From: S015-6 sp964384945
Lineage (GTDB): Bacteria; Desulfobacterota; DSWW01
Length of the DNA stretch: 64,000 bases
NCBI GenBank assembly: GCA_964384945.1
Contig: CAYLMK010000007.1
Span: 1 to 64,000 of the forward strand
Direction: 5' to 3'
The position numbers were made by a program, and so were the translations under genes. The notes beneath the pieces were generated by a model. The model did not search any database. It had not been told where the DNA came from and saw nothing but the letters and a program-made list of their open reading frames with translations. Shown piece after piece: positions 41,539 to 49,662 of this stretch. The first letter of the stretch is position 1; the number at the start of each line of letters is the position of its first letter.

Positions 41539-42608
41539 CAGTCCCCCACGCTCCTCAGGGCGAGGCCCACGCTCACACCCATGAACGGCTGTATTTCCTT
41601 GAGGTACTCCGGTCGGAACTTGGCCGGATCCGCAATCACCCTCCGAAACGGATCTGCCAGATCCACCGGTGTTCCGAGGCGCTCTTCCATTCTGCCGGCA
41701 AGCCCCGGAAGGGCGGAACAACCGCCGCAGAGCACCACCCTGTGGATCTTCTCGCTTCCGGAGGTGGCCGAGAAGAACTCGAGCGAGCGCTGCGTCTCGT
41801 TCAGCAGGACCTCGGTGATCCGCTCCAGGATCTCCTGAACCTCCCTTTGGTGCTCTTCCCGCCCGGAGCCGCCCAGCTTCAGGTACTCGGCCTCCTGGAA
41901 GCTCAGGTTCAGGGCCTTTTGAATCTCCTCGTTGAACTGGTTCCCGCCGAAATGGATATCCCTCGTGAACAGCGAGGCCCCGTTCTTGAAGATGTTGATA
42001 TTCGTGATGCTCGCTCCGATGTTGAAGATCGCGATCACCTCGTCTTCGTCCACGTCCGCATTGGCCTCGTACATGTTCTCGACGGCGAAGGATGCGACAT
42101 CCATGATGACGGGACGCAGATCTGCCTCCCGCAGAAGGCTTGCGTAGTCTTCCACCAGGTCCTTCTTCGCGGCCACCAGCAGGACATCCATCTGCCCGCT
42201 CGCGGCCTCATCGCCCTTCTCGCCGGCCGGCGAGAGGATCTGGTAGTCCAGGTTCACATCATGAATGTTGAACGGGATGTACTGCTCCGCCTCCCACTGG
42301 ATCGATTGTTCGAGTTCCTCGCGCGACATGGCCGGCAGGCTGATCTTCTTGATGATCACGGAGTGGCCGCACACGGAGGTCGCCACGTTGCGCGATTCCG
42401 GCCTGTGGACGTCCAGCAGGTTCCGAATCGCATCGACCACCGCGGGGGCGTTCATGATGGCCCCCTCCACGATCGCCTCGGGAGGCAGGTGCATGATTCC
42501 GGCGTTCAGGAGCTGGTAGCCTTTGCCCGTTCTGCGGATTTCGGCGAGTTTCAGTGCGTTCGACCCGATGTCGAGGCCAAAGAGGCTGCTTCTCTTACCG
42601 AATAGCAT
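41538..42608 (-). CDS. pilM: Pilus assembly ATPase-fold protein PilM
   Basis: A 356-residue actin/FtsA-like protein. The phosphate-1 loop is LFGLDIGSNALKLAEI, the FtsA-type insert contains MSREELEQSIQWEAEQYIPF, and the second nucleotide loop is AIFNIGASITNINIF, with VLCGGCSALPGLAG near the end. It lies on the cytoplasmic side of the inner membrane and binds PilN. It is first in the pilMNOPQ operon, 258 bases after a sigma-54-like promoter. Confidence 0.95.
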   Translation of the reverse strand: MLFGKRSSLFGLDIGSNALKLAEIRRTGKGYQLLNAGIMHLPPEAIVEGAIMNAPAVVDAIRNLLDVHRPESRNVATSVCGHSVIIKKISLPAMSREELEQSIQWEAEQYIPFNIHDVNLDYQILSPAGEKGDEAASGQMDVLLVAAKKDLVEDYASLLREADLRPVIMDVASFAVENMYEANADVDEDEVIAIFNIGASITNINIFKNGASLFTRDIHFGGNQFNEEIQKALNLSFQEAEYLKLGGSGREEHQREVQEILERITEVLLNETQRSLEFFSATSGSEKIHRVVLCGGCSALPGLAGRMEERLGTPVDLADPFRRVIADPAKFRPEYLKEIQPFMGVSVGLALRSVGD

Positions 42609-42741
42609 GGGGCTTCCTTTGCTTCGGCATGGTTTCCAGAGGTCCGGCCCGGCCCGGGAAAGCGAATCCGTCCCGGCGTAAGTACATTCCTGTAATTCCG
42701 TTTTCGATCAATCGGGCGAAAAGCTTTAGATTTTTGTCGGA

Positions 42742-42769
42742 TTTTTATCAAAATTGACATTATTGTCAA
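42742..42769 (-). promoter_or_regulatory. Second, sigma-70-like promoter and palindrome upstream of pilM
   Basis: On the minus strand TTGACA (42764-42769) and TAAAAA (42742-42747) are 16 bases apart. The -35 box is half of the palindrome TTGACA-N4-TGTCAA (42754-42769), which could be an operator. The surrounding 42690-42830 stretch is AT-rich, unlike the rest of the window. No gene is seen in the whole gap 42609-42949. Confidence 0.4.
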
Positions 42770-42865
42770 GAAAAGAATTGGATTCTTAAACCACATTTTC
42801 ATGAATTTTAATTACTTATCTCGTAAAGAAAGGCTTTTTGAGCTCCAAGTACGCCTCGAATGGAC

Positions 42866-42881
42866 TGCAAATGGCGTACCA
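42866..42881 (-). promoter_or_regulatory. sigma-54 promoter of pilMNOPQ
   Basis: TGGTAC-GCCAT-TTGCA on the minus strand matches the -24/-12 element with one change (C to T in TGGCAC). The predicted start near 42855 leaves a 247-base leader to pilM. Confidence 0.65.
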
Positions 42882-42949
42882 GGGCCGGGCCTTGGCGCCC
42901 GGGCGAGGAGGCATCCGAGAGGAGGGGAAAACCCTGGGGGGGCCGGGTT

Positions 42950-43447
42950 TCAGTCAGGCTCCCACCACGCGAGAGGACGGCAGGAGGGAGGCTCCTCCAG
43001 GAGAAGGCAGACCCGCTTCCCGCCCTGCCCTTCAAGCCGGGCGGTGGAAACGAGCAGGATTCCGGAGTCTTTTTCGATAAAGGGCTGCTCGTCCGTGCTC
43101 AGCCGGAAGGCCCGTACCCGATAATCCCCCCTGCCGAAGGGGAGCCGCTCCCCGAAGGGGTCATCGAAGCCCGGCCCCTCGGACTCAGGCTCCGCCTCTT
43201 CTGTCAGGCCGGACAGGATGGGCGAGGATTCCCCGCTGGCGGAGCAGAAGGCCCGGCCGTGGGCAAGCCCGGCCTCGGCAATGTAGAGCATCTCCACCGA
43301 GCCGCGAAGGGAATCCCTGGCCCTGGTTCCCAGAAGGGCGAAGTTCGTCGCGAACAGGAAGAGCACCGAGAGGAGAGACAGCAGAACAACTGTGAGCAGC
43401 AGGACGCTGCCGCGGTCGCCAGGGCTTTCGGGGTCTAGGAACTTCAT
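42950..43447 (-). CDS. Minor pilin-like PilX/GspK-type protein (set B)
   Basis: A 165-residue protein from ATG 43447 (MKFLDPESPG), with AAAAGGTG upstream. The N-terminal helix RGSVLLLTVVLLSLLSVLFL lacks Glu at +5, as usual in PilX; the following ARDSLRGSVEMLYIAEAGLA has the A-E-A-G-L-A PilX/GspK consensus. The globular part is short. It is the last gene of the second minor-pilin operon. The upstream gap carries a 26-base repeat. Confidence 0.8.
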   Translation of the reverse strand: MKFLDPESPGDRGSVLLLTVVLLSLLSVLFLFATNFALLGTRARDSLRGSVEMLYIAEAGLAHGRAFCSASGESSPILSGLTEEAEPESEGPGFDDPFGERLPFGRGDYRVRAFRLSTDEQPFIEKDSGILLVSTARLEGQGGKRVCLLLEEPPSCRPLAWWEPD

Positions 43448-43457
43448 GGGTTTCACC

Positions 43458-43483
43458 TTTTCGGGCACGGGCACGCACACGGG
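43458..43483. repeat. 26-base repeat copy 1 (GGGCAC-rich), upstream of set-B pilX
   Basis: This 26-base segment is identical to 44131-44156. It is built from GGGCAC/GCACAC hexamers, with related GGGCGC and GGGCAC units extending to 43513. It ends 11 bases from the start codon, right before the ribosome site. Confidence 0.85.
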
Positions 43484-43527
43484 CGCGGGCTTCTCTTCGG
43501 GCACGGGCACAAAGGCGCAAGATTCGT

Positions 43528-44118
43528 TCAAAGGGGGTTCCGTATGCACACGGCGGTGGATAAGCTCAGGCGGCCCCCTTGCGTCCCGGTCGTCGCCAGC
43601 ATTCGCAGGATCCCTTTCGAGGCGTCTTTCGTCAGGCTGAAGACCGGAGCGCCTCCGGCGTTGCGGACGATTCGGGCCGCCATGGGCTGGTTGTTTCTTC
43701 GCAGGACCTGGTGCGGCTCGTCCCATCGGAAGACGATCACCTCGCCGGGGTCGCCGGTGTCTCCGTCCGGAGGACTGCCGGTTGCAGGGCCTCTCCGGTC
43801 CATTTCGATCCTCACCTCCTCCGGCGCCCCCCCTCCGGGCAGCGTGAGGGCCGCCCCTTCGAAAGCGGATGCCTCCTTCGGGTTGCATCCGGCCATGCGG
43901 ACGTCCCGGACGACCTGAAAGAGGGCCGCCGACAGGGCCTGCCGCATCCGGGCCGACGCCTCCCAGTGGGCGAGGCAGCGCTGCAGACACAGGGTGGTCT
44001 GCAGCAGGGCCGCGACGAAGAAGCCGGTGAGCAGCAGCACCGTGAGCAGCTCGGCAAACGCCCAGCCGTCGGTTGCTTCCGCCTTGTATACGTCGAGCTT
44101 CTTGTGATCAAAGGGCAC
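43528..44118 (-). CDS. Minor pilin PilW-like (set B)
   Basis: A 196-residue protein from GTG 44118, with AAGGAG eight bases upstream; a longer frame to 44178 would translate the repeat. Prepilin-like segment DG|WAFAELLTVLLLTGFFVA keeps Glu at +5, but has Trp instead of Phe at +1. The helix is followed by a PilW-type region with SAALFQVVRDVRMAGCNPKE and a loop DGDTGDPGEV. The C-terminus carries KGILRMLATTG. It is the third gene of the set-B operon. Confidence 0.78.
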   Translation of the reverse strand: MPFDHKKLDVYKAEATDGWAFAELLTVLLLTGFFVAALLQTTLCLQRCLAHWEASARMRQALSAALFQVVRDVRMAGCNPKEASAFEGAALTLPGGGAPEEVRIEMDRRGPATGSPPDGDTGDPGEVIVFRWDEPHQVLRRNNQPMAARIVRNAGGAPVFSLTKDASKGILRMLATTGTQGGRLSLSTAVCIRNPL

Positions 44119-44130
44119 GGGGTTTACTCC

Positions 44131-44156
44131 TTTTCGGGCACGGGCACGCACACGGG
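44131..44156. repeat. 26-base repeat copy 2, upstream of set-B pilW
   Basis: The second identical copy of the repeat at 43458. It ends 13 bases before the GTG of set-B pilW, again immediately ahead of the AAGGAG ribosome site. Confidence 0.85.
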
Positions 44157-44164
44157 TACGGGGC

Positions 44165-44626
44165 TTACTCCTCCGCAACCACCAGCGTCGATAATGTCAC
44201 CGACTTCCTGGCCCCTTTCCACGGGTACGAGCACTCCACGCCGATTTCCATGAGTCCGTCGAAGACCGTGGAGGACGCGACGCTCCATTTCCTGCGCAGG
44301 CCCTGATTCCAGCCCTCGCTCCATTCCTCCCCCCCTTCCCCCGCAGCGCCGTGGCCCGTCAGGAAGTCGAACTTGATCTCCTCCACACGCTCCTGCGCGC
44401 AGAACAGGGCCCTGACGGCCCAGGTGTCCTCGGCCGTCGCATCCCCGATCGTCTTGAGCAGGCCTGCGAAGCCGAGGATACCGAAGGCCGTGACCACGAT
44501 GGAAATCAGGATTTCCACCAGCGTGAACCCGTCCGTGCGGGTCCCCGGGCGCCGGTCCCGGTGCGCCGCAAGCCCGGCGCGAAACCTTTTCCGCGGAATC
44601 CTAGAGGGGCTGCCAGGCTCCGTCAT
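44165..44626 (-). CDS. Minor pilin PilV/GspI-like (set B)
   Basis: A 153-residue prepilin with cleavage at DG|FTLVEILISIVVTAFGILG, Glu at +5, the PilV/GspI helix pattern. A long basic leader (about 32 residues) precedes it. The domain has AVRALFCAQERVEEIKFDFL and ends VTLSTLVVAEE. Its start lies within the end of set-B fimT (26-base overlap), so the two are translationally linked. Confidence 0.82.
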   Translation of the reverse strand: MTEPGSPSRIPRKRFRAGLAAHRDRRPGTRTDGFTLVEILISIVVTAFGILGFAGLLKTIGDATAEDTWAVRALFCAQERVEEIKFDFLTGHGAAGEGGEEWSEGWNQGLRRKWSVASSTVFDGLMEIGVECSYPWKGARKSVTLSTLVVAEE

Positions 44627-45266
44627 CCGGGCACTCCGACATCTCGAAAGGGTTGAACGTCCAGGTCTGCAGGCGTCCGGTGCTCAGGAGAATGCTGATC
44701 GCCCGCATCCGGTCCTTGCGGTCCGGGATATCCTGTTCCGGGATCAGGTAGAGGGAGCCGGAGCGGTCCGGGGTGCCGGAGGGCAGGAAACGAACCATGC
44801 GGTCCTGCAGGTGGATCCCGGAGGAAGCCACGGGCTCGCACCCGCTGGTCCTCTTCACATCGTCGGCCGTGCCGAAGGCCACTGCCGGGTGTTCCCGCCC
44901 GAGGTCAAGCTCGCGCACGGAAAGGAGCTGTTCCCCTCCTTCCTCGTCCTCGGTCTCCTCAAGCACCGTGAGCCTCCGCTCCTCCCCGTGGACGAGGACG
45001 CGGAACACGGTCCCCTGCCGCACGGCGCTCCACCGGGCCCATTCGAGCAGCGCAACGACCTCGTGCAGGGCGCGGTTGACCCGGGCGGCCGGCAGCATGC
45101 CCTGAAGCCCCCGGAAAGAAACCAGGGCCAGAAGGGCGATGAGCGCGCAGCAGACCAGCAGCTCCGGCAGGGAAAAGCCGCCAGGCCGAGGCCTCGGGAG
45201 GGTGAGCGGGGAAAAGGTGCCACGTGGGCTTGCCTCGCTCCGACCTGTTTGCCTTTGCTTCTTCAT
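44601..45266 (-). CDS. Minor pilin FimT/GspH-like (set B)
   Basis: A 221-residue protein from ATG 45266 (MKKQRQTGRSEASPRG), preceded by GGGAGGG. Cleavage is at GG|FSLPELLVCCALIALLALV with Glu at +5. The GspH-type domain includes NRALHEVVALLEWARWSAVR and VFRVLVHGEERRLTVLEE. No complete calcium loop is visible, in contrast to the set-A paralogue. It is the first gene of the set-B operon, about 30 bases after the predicted sigma-54 transcription start. Confidence 0.83.
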   Translation of the reverse strand: MKKQRQTGRSEASPRGTFSPLTLPRPRPGGFSLPELLVCCALIALLALVSFRGLQGMLPAARVNRALHEVVALLEWARWSAVRQGTVFRVLVHGEERRLTVLEETEDEEGGEQLLSVRELDLGREHPAVAFGTADDVKRTSGCEPVASSGIHLQDRMVRFLPSGTPDRSGSLYLIPEQDIPDRKDRMRAISILLSTGRLQTWTFNPFEMSECPDDGAWQPL

Positions 45267-45307
45267 GAACCCTCCCGGCGGAGAAAGAGCGGCCGGGCCG
45301 AGACCGA

Positions 45308-45323
45308 GGCAAAGAGCGTGCCG
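45308..45323 (-). promoter_or_regulatory. sigma-54 promoter of the set-B minor pilin operon; gap 45267-45572
   Basis: CGGCAC-GCTCT-TTGCC on the minus strand has the invariant GG and GC at the right distance and the GCACG extension of the consensus. The predicted start is near 45297. The rest of this 306-base gap, between the regulator stop and fimT, shows no gene or terminator. Confidence 0.7.
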
Positions 45324-45572
45324 CCCGAGGGGCCCGGCCTTCGAAAGCGGCCGAAAGGCCTTCGCCGCCGGACGGATGCCGAACGCCTTTCCCCTCGCGA
45401 CCCGCGGCCGCAGCGCACACACGCAGAGGGAAAACGTGGCAAGCGGTCCATAGCGGGGGCCGGTTCGGGGACGCGGGACCTGCGCGGACCGGGCGGGAAC
45501 GAGGGGGTCGTTCCTTCCCGGTGCGGTTGTGACGGTTTCTCCGCAAGGGGGGGAGAGGCAGCAAAGGAAGGG

Positions 45573-46940
45573 CTATGCCTGGATGCCGTATTCCTCGATC
45601 TTGTAGAGCAGCGTTCGGTGGCTGATCTCGAGCAGGCGGGCCGCGTGCGTTCGATTGCCTTTGGTTTTCTCGAGGGCCTTGCTGATCAGCTCGCGTTCGA
45701 TGGCGCGCGAGGCCTTCTTGATCGAAAGCTCCCTGTCCCCCAGGACCGGGCAACCCGTTCGGCTGCCTTCCAGGATGCGTTCGGGAAGCTGTTCCATCCT
45801 TATGTGGTCGCTGTCGCTCAGCACCATGGCGCGCTCGATCGTGTTCTCGAGTTCCCGCACGTTCCCCATCCAGGCGTAGTCCATCAACGCGCCGATCGCC
45901 TCGGAAGCGATGCCCTGGATTTTCCTCTCGAGGTTTTCGTTGAACTTCTTGATGAAATGCTGGACCAGCAGCGGGATGTCTTCCCGCCGTTCCCGGAGGG
46001 GCGGAAGATGAATCGGGATGACGTTCAGCCGGTAGTAGAGATCTTCGCGAAAGGAGCCCTTGGACACCTCCCTTGCCAGGTCCTTCACCGTGGCAGCGAT
46101 GATGCGCACATCCACCTTGTGCGACTTTGTGTCCCCCACCCGCCGGATCTCCGAATCCTGCAGGGTCCGCAGGATCTTCACCTGCAGGAACTTCGGCAGT
46201 TCCCCGATTTCGTCCAGGAAGAGGGTTCCCCCGTCCGCCTCCTCGAAGAGGCCTTTCTTGTTGCGCGAGGCATCCGTGAATGCGCCCTTCACGTGGCCGA
46301 ACAGCTCGCTCTCCAGGAGGTTGTCCGGGATGGCGCCGCAGTTGATGGCCACGAAGGGCCCGCTCGCGCGGTCGCTGTGATAATGGATGGCCCTGGCGAT
46401 CAGCTCCTTGCCGGTTCCGCTCTCGCCGGTGATCAGCACCGTGGTCTTGTAGTCGGCCACCTTGCGGACCGACTCGAAGATCCGGTGCATCTCCGCGCTC
46501 TTGGCGATGATGTTCTCGAAGCTGTACTCCTTCCTGACCTCCCTGCGGAGTTGCTGATTCTCTCTCCTGAGCCGCTCCCGTTCTTCCGCCTTTTTCAGGG
46601 TGAGCAGGATCTCGTCCGGCTTGAAGGGCTTGGAAACATAGTCATAGGCGCCGATCTTCATCGCCTCGATCGCATCGTCGATCGTGCCGTAGGCGGACAT
46701 CATGATTACGGTGGCCTCGGTGAGGTCCTCCTCGGACATCTTCTTCAGAAACGTCATGCCGTCCATGCCCGGCATGCGGATGTCGCACAGAACGATGTCG
46801 TAGAGCTGGTCGCGGATCCTCCGCAGTGCGTCCTCGCCGTTGCCCGCCTCGTCGGTGAGGTAGTTGTGCTTCCGGAGGAATGCGGAAAGCATGTGGCGCA
46901 TGTTTTCTTCATCATCCACGATGAGAACCTGTTGTTCCAT
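45573..46940 (-). CDS. NtrC-family sigma-54 response regulator
   Basis: A 455-residue protein. The N-terminal receiver has the acid pocket and DIVLCDIRMPGMDG with the phosphoacceptor Asp, then Lys in DYVSKPFKPDE. The AAA+ core has GESGTGKELIARAIHYHSDR (Walker A), the sigma-54 contact loop GAFTDA (normally GAFTGA) and GGTLFLDEIGELP (Walker B). The Fis-type helix-turn-helix is KTKGNRTHAARLLEISHRTL. It overlaps the kinase gene by 29 bases and directly precedes the set-B pilin operon, so that operon is a likely target. Confidence 0.92.
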   Translation of the reverse strand: MEQQVLIVDDEENMRHMLSAFLRKHNYLTDEAGNGEDALRRIRDQLYDIVLCDIRMPGMDGMTFLKKMSEEDLTEATVIMMSAYGTIDDAIEAMKIGAYDYVSKPFKPDEILLTLKKAEERERLRRENQQLRREVRKEYSFENIIAKSAEMHRIFESVRKVADYKTTVLITGESGTGKELIARAIHYHSDRASGPFVAINCGAIPDNLLESELFGHVKGAFTDASRNKKGLFEEADGGTLFLDEIGELPKFLQVKILRTLQDSEIRRVGDTKSHKVDVRIIAATVKDLAREVSKGSFREDLYYRLNVIPIHLPPLRERREDIPLLVQHFIKKFNENLERKIQGIASEAIGALMDYAWMGNVRELENTIERAMVLSDSDHIRMEQLPERILEGSRTGCPVLGDRELSIKKASRAIERELISKALEKTKGNRTHAARLLEISHRTLLYKIEEYGIQA

Positions 46941-48621
46941 CCTTCAGCATCTCCTGTTCGGGGGCGCGTATGCCGCCCGGGTCGTCCTCCAGGACGGGCA
47001 GCCGGACGCTCACGCGCGCGCTTTCGCTCGCTCCGCTCGTGATTCGTATATCGCCGCAAAAGGATTCGATGATCCTCTGGCTCACGGAGAGCCCGAGGCC
47101 CGTGCCGCGCCCGGTCTCCTTGGTCGTGAAGAAGGGATCGAACACGCGGGGCAGATTCTCCCGGGAAATGCCGGGGCCGGTATCCGACACCTCGATCTCG
47201 ACGACCGGCTGACCTTCCAGGAAGGGCCACTTTCCGGCGGCGTGGGTCCGCCGGATCAGGCGATAGTCGATTCCGGGCGGGTCGCCCTCCCGCCGGGCGG
47301 GGCCTCCGACTCGCTTCGTTTCCGGGGAGGCGTAGCGGCACATGCGCGAGGCGACCCGGACGGACCCCTCTCCCTGCATGGCGTCCTTGGCGTTCAGAAA
47401 CAGGTTGACCAGGACCTGTTGCACCTGGCCCGGATCGACCGAGACAAGCGCCGCAGGCTCCTCGAGGCGCAGCTCGAACCGCACGCCCCGGAAGTCGTGC
47501 CGCCGCTTCATCATGTTCACGGTCTCCCGGATGAGCTCGTTGAGATCCGTGGGGACAGGCTTGGGCGGGGACGGCTTCGAATACTGCCGGAGGTCTCTGA
47601 CGATACCGTCGATGCGGAGGACCTCCTTCTCCATCCGTTTGAGATAGTCCTTCTGCTCCTGCGGGTCGGCCACGCCCTGCTCGAGCATCGCGATGTACCC
47701 CAGGACCGCCCCGAGCGGGTTGCCGATCTCGTGGGCGACCCCGGCGGCGAGCAGACCCACCGAGGCAAGCTTCTCCGACTGGATGACCTCCTGCTGGGTG
47801 GCCTTCAGCTCCAGGTTCATCTTCTGGAGGCTTTTCAGGTGCTCGTTGAGCGTTTTCTCGTGTCCTTTGAGCTTCTCGGCCATGGTGTTGAACGTGCGGG
47901 CGAGCAGGCCCACCTCGTTGTCGCCCTCGGGTTCGACCTTCTGCTGCAGATCGCCGTCGGCCACCCGGCGCATCACGGCGATCGTCTTTTCCAGGGGCTG
48001 AACCACGGTACGGGAGATGAGCACGGTCCCGAAGATCAGAAAGACCAGGCTGCCCAGAACGATGTAGATCAGGATGAATCGGACGGTCTGCCGGGCGCTC
48101 CCGACGACGCCGTCCAGGGAAAGGGTGGCGAGGATTCCGCCCAGGAGCCTGCCCGACCTGCGAAGCGGAAAGGCGAAGGTTGCCTGATGGAAGGACCCGA
48201 ACAGGAGGGGCTTGCCGTCCAGCCTCGTGTAAGGCTCGCCGGTCCGAAAGCAGATCCGCAGGGCCTCTTCGCTTGCGCGGAGGTTTGAAACGCCCCGGCC
48301 GGTTGAGCAGATCTCGCGCAGTTCCGAATCGACGAGATGCAGCCGGATCCGAGGGTCCCGCTCGGCGTAACGCCGCATGAGATCCTCTGCGGCCCCCCGC
48401 AACTGCCGGTTCCGGGCGATCCCATCGAATCCGTCCGGAGGCAGAAGACCGAGCGTTTCCTCGGCGAACGACTCGAGCAGCACCCTTCCCTGGAACAGAT
48501 GCTGCTGCAAGAGGTGGTTCCCGTTGATGAACCATACCCCGAAGCCGGTCAGAACCAGCGAAATCAGCGAGACGACGGCGAGGTTCCCGAGGATCTCGAA
48601 GCGGAGTCCTCTGAAGCGCAT
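46912..48621 (-). CDS. Membrane sensor histidine kinase
   Basis: A 569-residue protein. A first transmembrane helix (VVSLISLVLTGFGVWFI) and a second near residue 190 (FILIYIVLGSLVFLIFGTVL) frame a periplasmic sensor of about 150 residues. A HAMP domain follows (LEKTIAVMRRVADGDLQQKV), then a coiled coil, the HisKA H box VAHEIGNPLGAVLGYIAML and the ATP-binding domain with NLFLNAKDAM (N box), DTGPGI and GRGTGLGLSV. It phosphorylates the adjacent NtrC-type regulator. The input signal is not evident. Confidence 0.92.
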   Translation of the reverse strand: MRFRGLRFEILGNLAVVSLISLVLTGFGVWFINGNHLLQQHLFQGRVLLESFAEETLGLLPPDGFDGIARNRQLRGAAEDLMRRYAERDPRIRLHLVDSELREICSTGRGVSNLRASEEALRICFRTGEPYTRLDGKPLLFGSFHQATFAFPLRRSGRLLGGILATLSLDGVVGSARQTVRFILIYIVLGSLVFLIFGTVLISRTVVQPLEKTIAVMRRVADGDLQQKVEPEGDNEVGLLARTFNTMAEKLKGHEKTLNEHLKSLQKMNLELKATQQEVIQSEKLASVGLLAAGVAHEIGNPLGAVLGYIAMLEQGVADPQEQKDYLKRMEKEVLRIDGIVRDLRQYSKPSPPKPVPTDLNELIRETVNMMKRRHDFRGVRFELRLEEPAALVSVDPGQVQQVLVNLFLNAKDAMQGEGSVRVASRMCRYASPETKRVGGPARREGDPPGIDYRLIRRTHAAGKWPFLEGQPVVEIEVSDTGPGISRENLPRVFDPFFTTKETGRGTGLGLSVSQRIIESFCGDIRITSGASESARVSVRLPVLEDDPGGIRAPEQEMLKDGTTGSHRG

Positions 48622-48736
48622 GACGAGTGTTCCCCTTCCCGGAGCTATGAGACTTTTTCGGTCGGAAGGGAGCGAAAGTTTAGGACCCGGTCGGCAAACA
48701 GCCCGCGTTTGCCTCGTACGGGGGACGTGGAAGATT

Positions 48737-48768
48737 CAAAAAGAACAGGCAGATGAAGGGGTTGCCTG
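48737..48768 (-). terminator. Probable terminator after pilD
   Basis: On the minus strand CAGGCA (48763-48768) pairs with TGCCTG (48746-48751) around an 11-base loop, then TTCTTTTT follows. The short stem makes it moderate. Confidence 0.5.
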
Positions 48769-48772
48769 CCTG

Positions 48773-49567
48773 CTAGGAAGGGAGCAGGGCCCAGTAGGCC
48801 CGGATCAGGCGCTCCCCTGCCAGGATGTAGAGAAACGAGCCTCCTGCCAGAAAAGGCCCGAACGGGATCGGGACCTGGCCGTTCTGCCGGCGGGCGATCA
48901 TCAGGGTGATGCCCACCGCCGAGGCGATCAAGGAGCCTGCGAAAACCGTGAAAAGAACGCCCTTCCATCCCGTGAAGGCGCCGATCATGGCCAGAAGCTT
49001 GATGTCGCCGCCTCCGATCCCTTCCTGCTTTCGCACCGCCTCGTAGGCCATGCCCACCAGAAGGAGCGATCCCCCGCCGAGCAGAACCCCGATGAGCGAG
49101 TCGAGGAAGCCCATCTCGGGGACAAAGGCGGCCAGGCAGAGACCGATGGGGATGCCGCCAAGACTGATCTCGTCCGGGATGATCCGGTGTTCGAGGTCGA
49201 TCGCGCCCGCGACCAGGAGAGAGGCGGAGTAGAGAAAGTAGACCCAGTAGGCCGCCTCGAGGCCGAAACGATGGAAGACGAGCCAGGAAATCAGGCCCGT
49301 GGCCGCCTCGACGAGGGGGTAGCGAACCGGGATGCCCGCCCCGCAGCGCCGGCATCTCGCCCGCAGGAGAAGGTAGCTGAGAAGCGGAATGTTATCGTAC
49401 CAGGCGATTGCTTGGCCGCACGAGGGGCAGGACGACCCGGGCCTCACCACGGAAAGGTCCCGGGGAAGCCGGTAGATGCATACGTTCAGGAAGCTTCCGA
49501 GGATCAATCCCCAGAGGACGCTCAGGAGATCCGGCATCCATGGGAGCACATAGAGGAGTTCGGTCAC
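48773..49567 (-). CDS. pilD: Prepilin peptidase / N-methyltransferase PilD
   Basis: A 264-residue polytopic membrane protein from GTG 49567 with GGAGACG upstream. The zinc site is CPSC and CRRC, about 22 residues apart, in the N-methyltransferase loop. Catalytic aspartates are in LVAGAIDLEHRIIPDE and GIGGGDIKLLAM (GxGD). It removes the leader of all prepilins here and methylates the new N-terminus. It has its own sigma-70 promoter, separate from the sigma-54 pilin promoters. Confidence 0.95.
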   Translation of the reverse strand: MTELLYVLPWMPDLLSVLWGLILGSFLNVCIYRLPRDLSVVRPGSSCPSCGQAIAWYDNIPLLSYLLLRARCRRCGAGIPVRYPLVEAATGLISWLVFHRFGLEAAYWVYFLYSASLLVAGAIDLEHRIIPDEISLGGIPIGLCLAAFVPEMGFLDSLIGVLLGGGSLLLVGMAYEAVRKQEGIGGGDIKLLAMIGAFTGWKGVLFTVFAGSLIASAVGITLMIARRQNGQVPIPFGPFLAGGSFLYILAGERLIRAYWALLPS

Positions 49568-49596
49568 GCTTCGTCTCCGGGGGGCACTTCGGAACC

Positions 49597-49624
49597 ACTA
49601 TAGAGGAACCACGGGGATTTGCAA
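49597..49624 (-). promoter_or_regulatory. sigma-70-type promoter of pilD
   Basis: TTGCAA (49619-49624) and TATAGT (49597-49602) on the minus strand are 16 bases apart. The predicted start is about 24 bases before the GTG of pilD. Confidence 0.5.
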
Positions 49625-49662
49625 GGAGGCATGCCGGTGAGCGGGGCTCGTCTCAAATCTCA

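Noticed and set aside
42600..42840. Small ORFs in the AT-rich gap before pilM
   Set aside because: They lack ribosome sites and overlap promoter elements.
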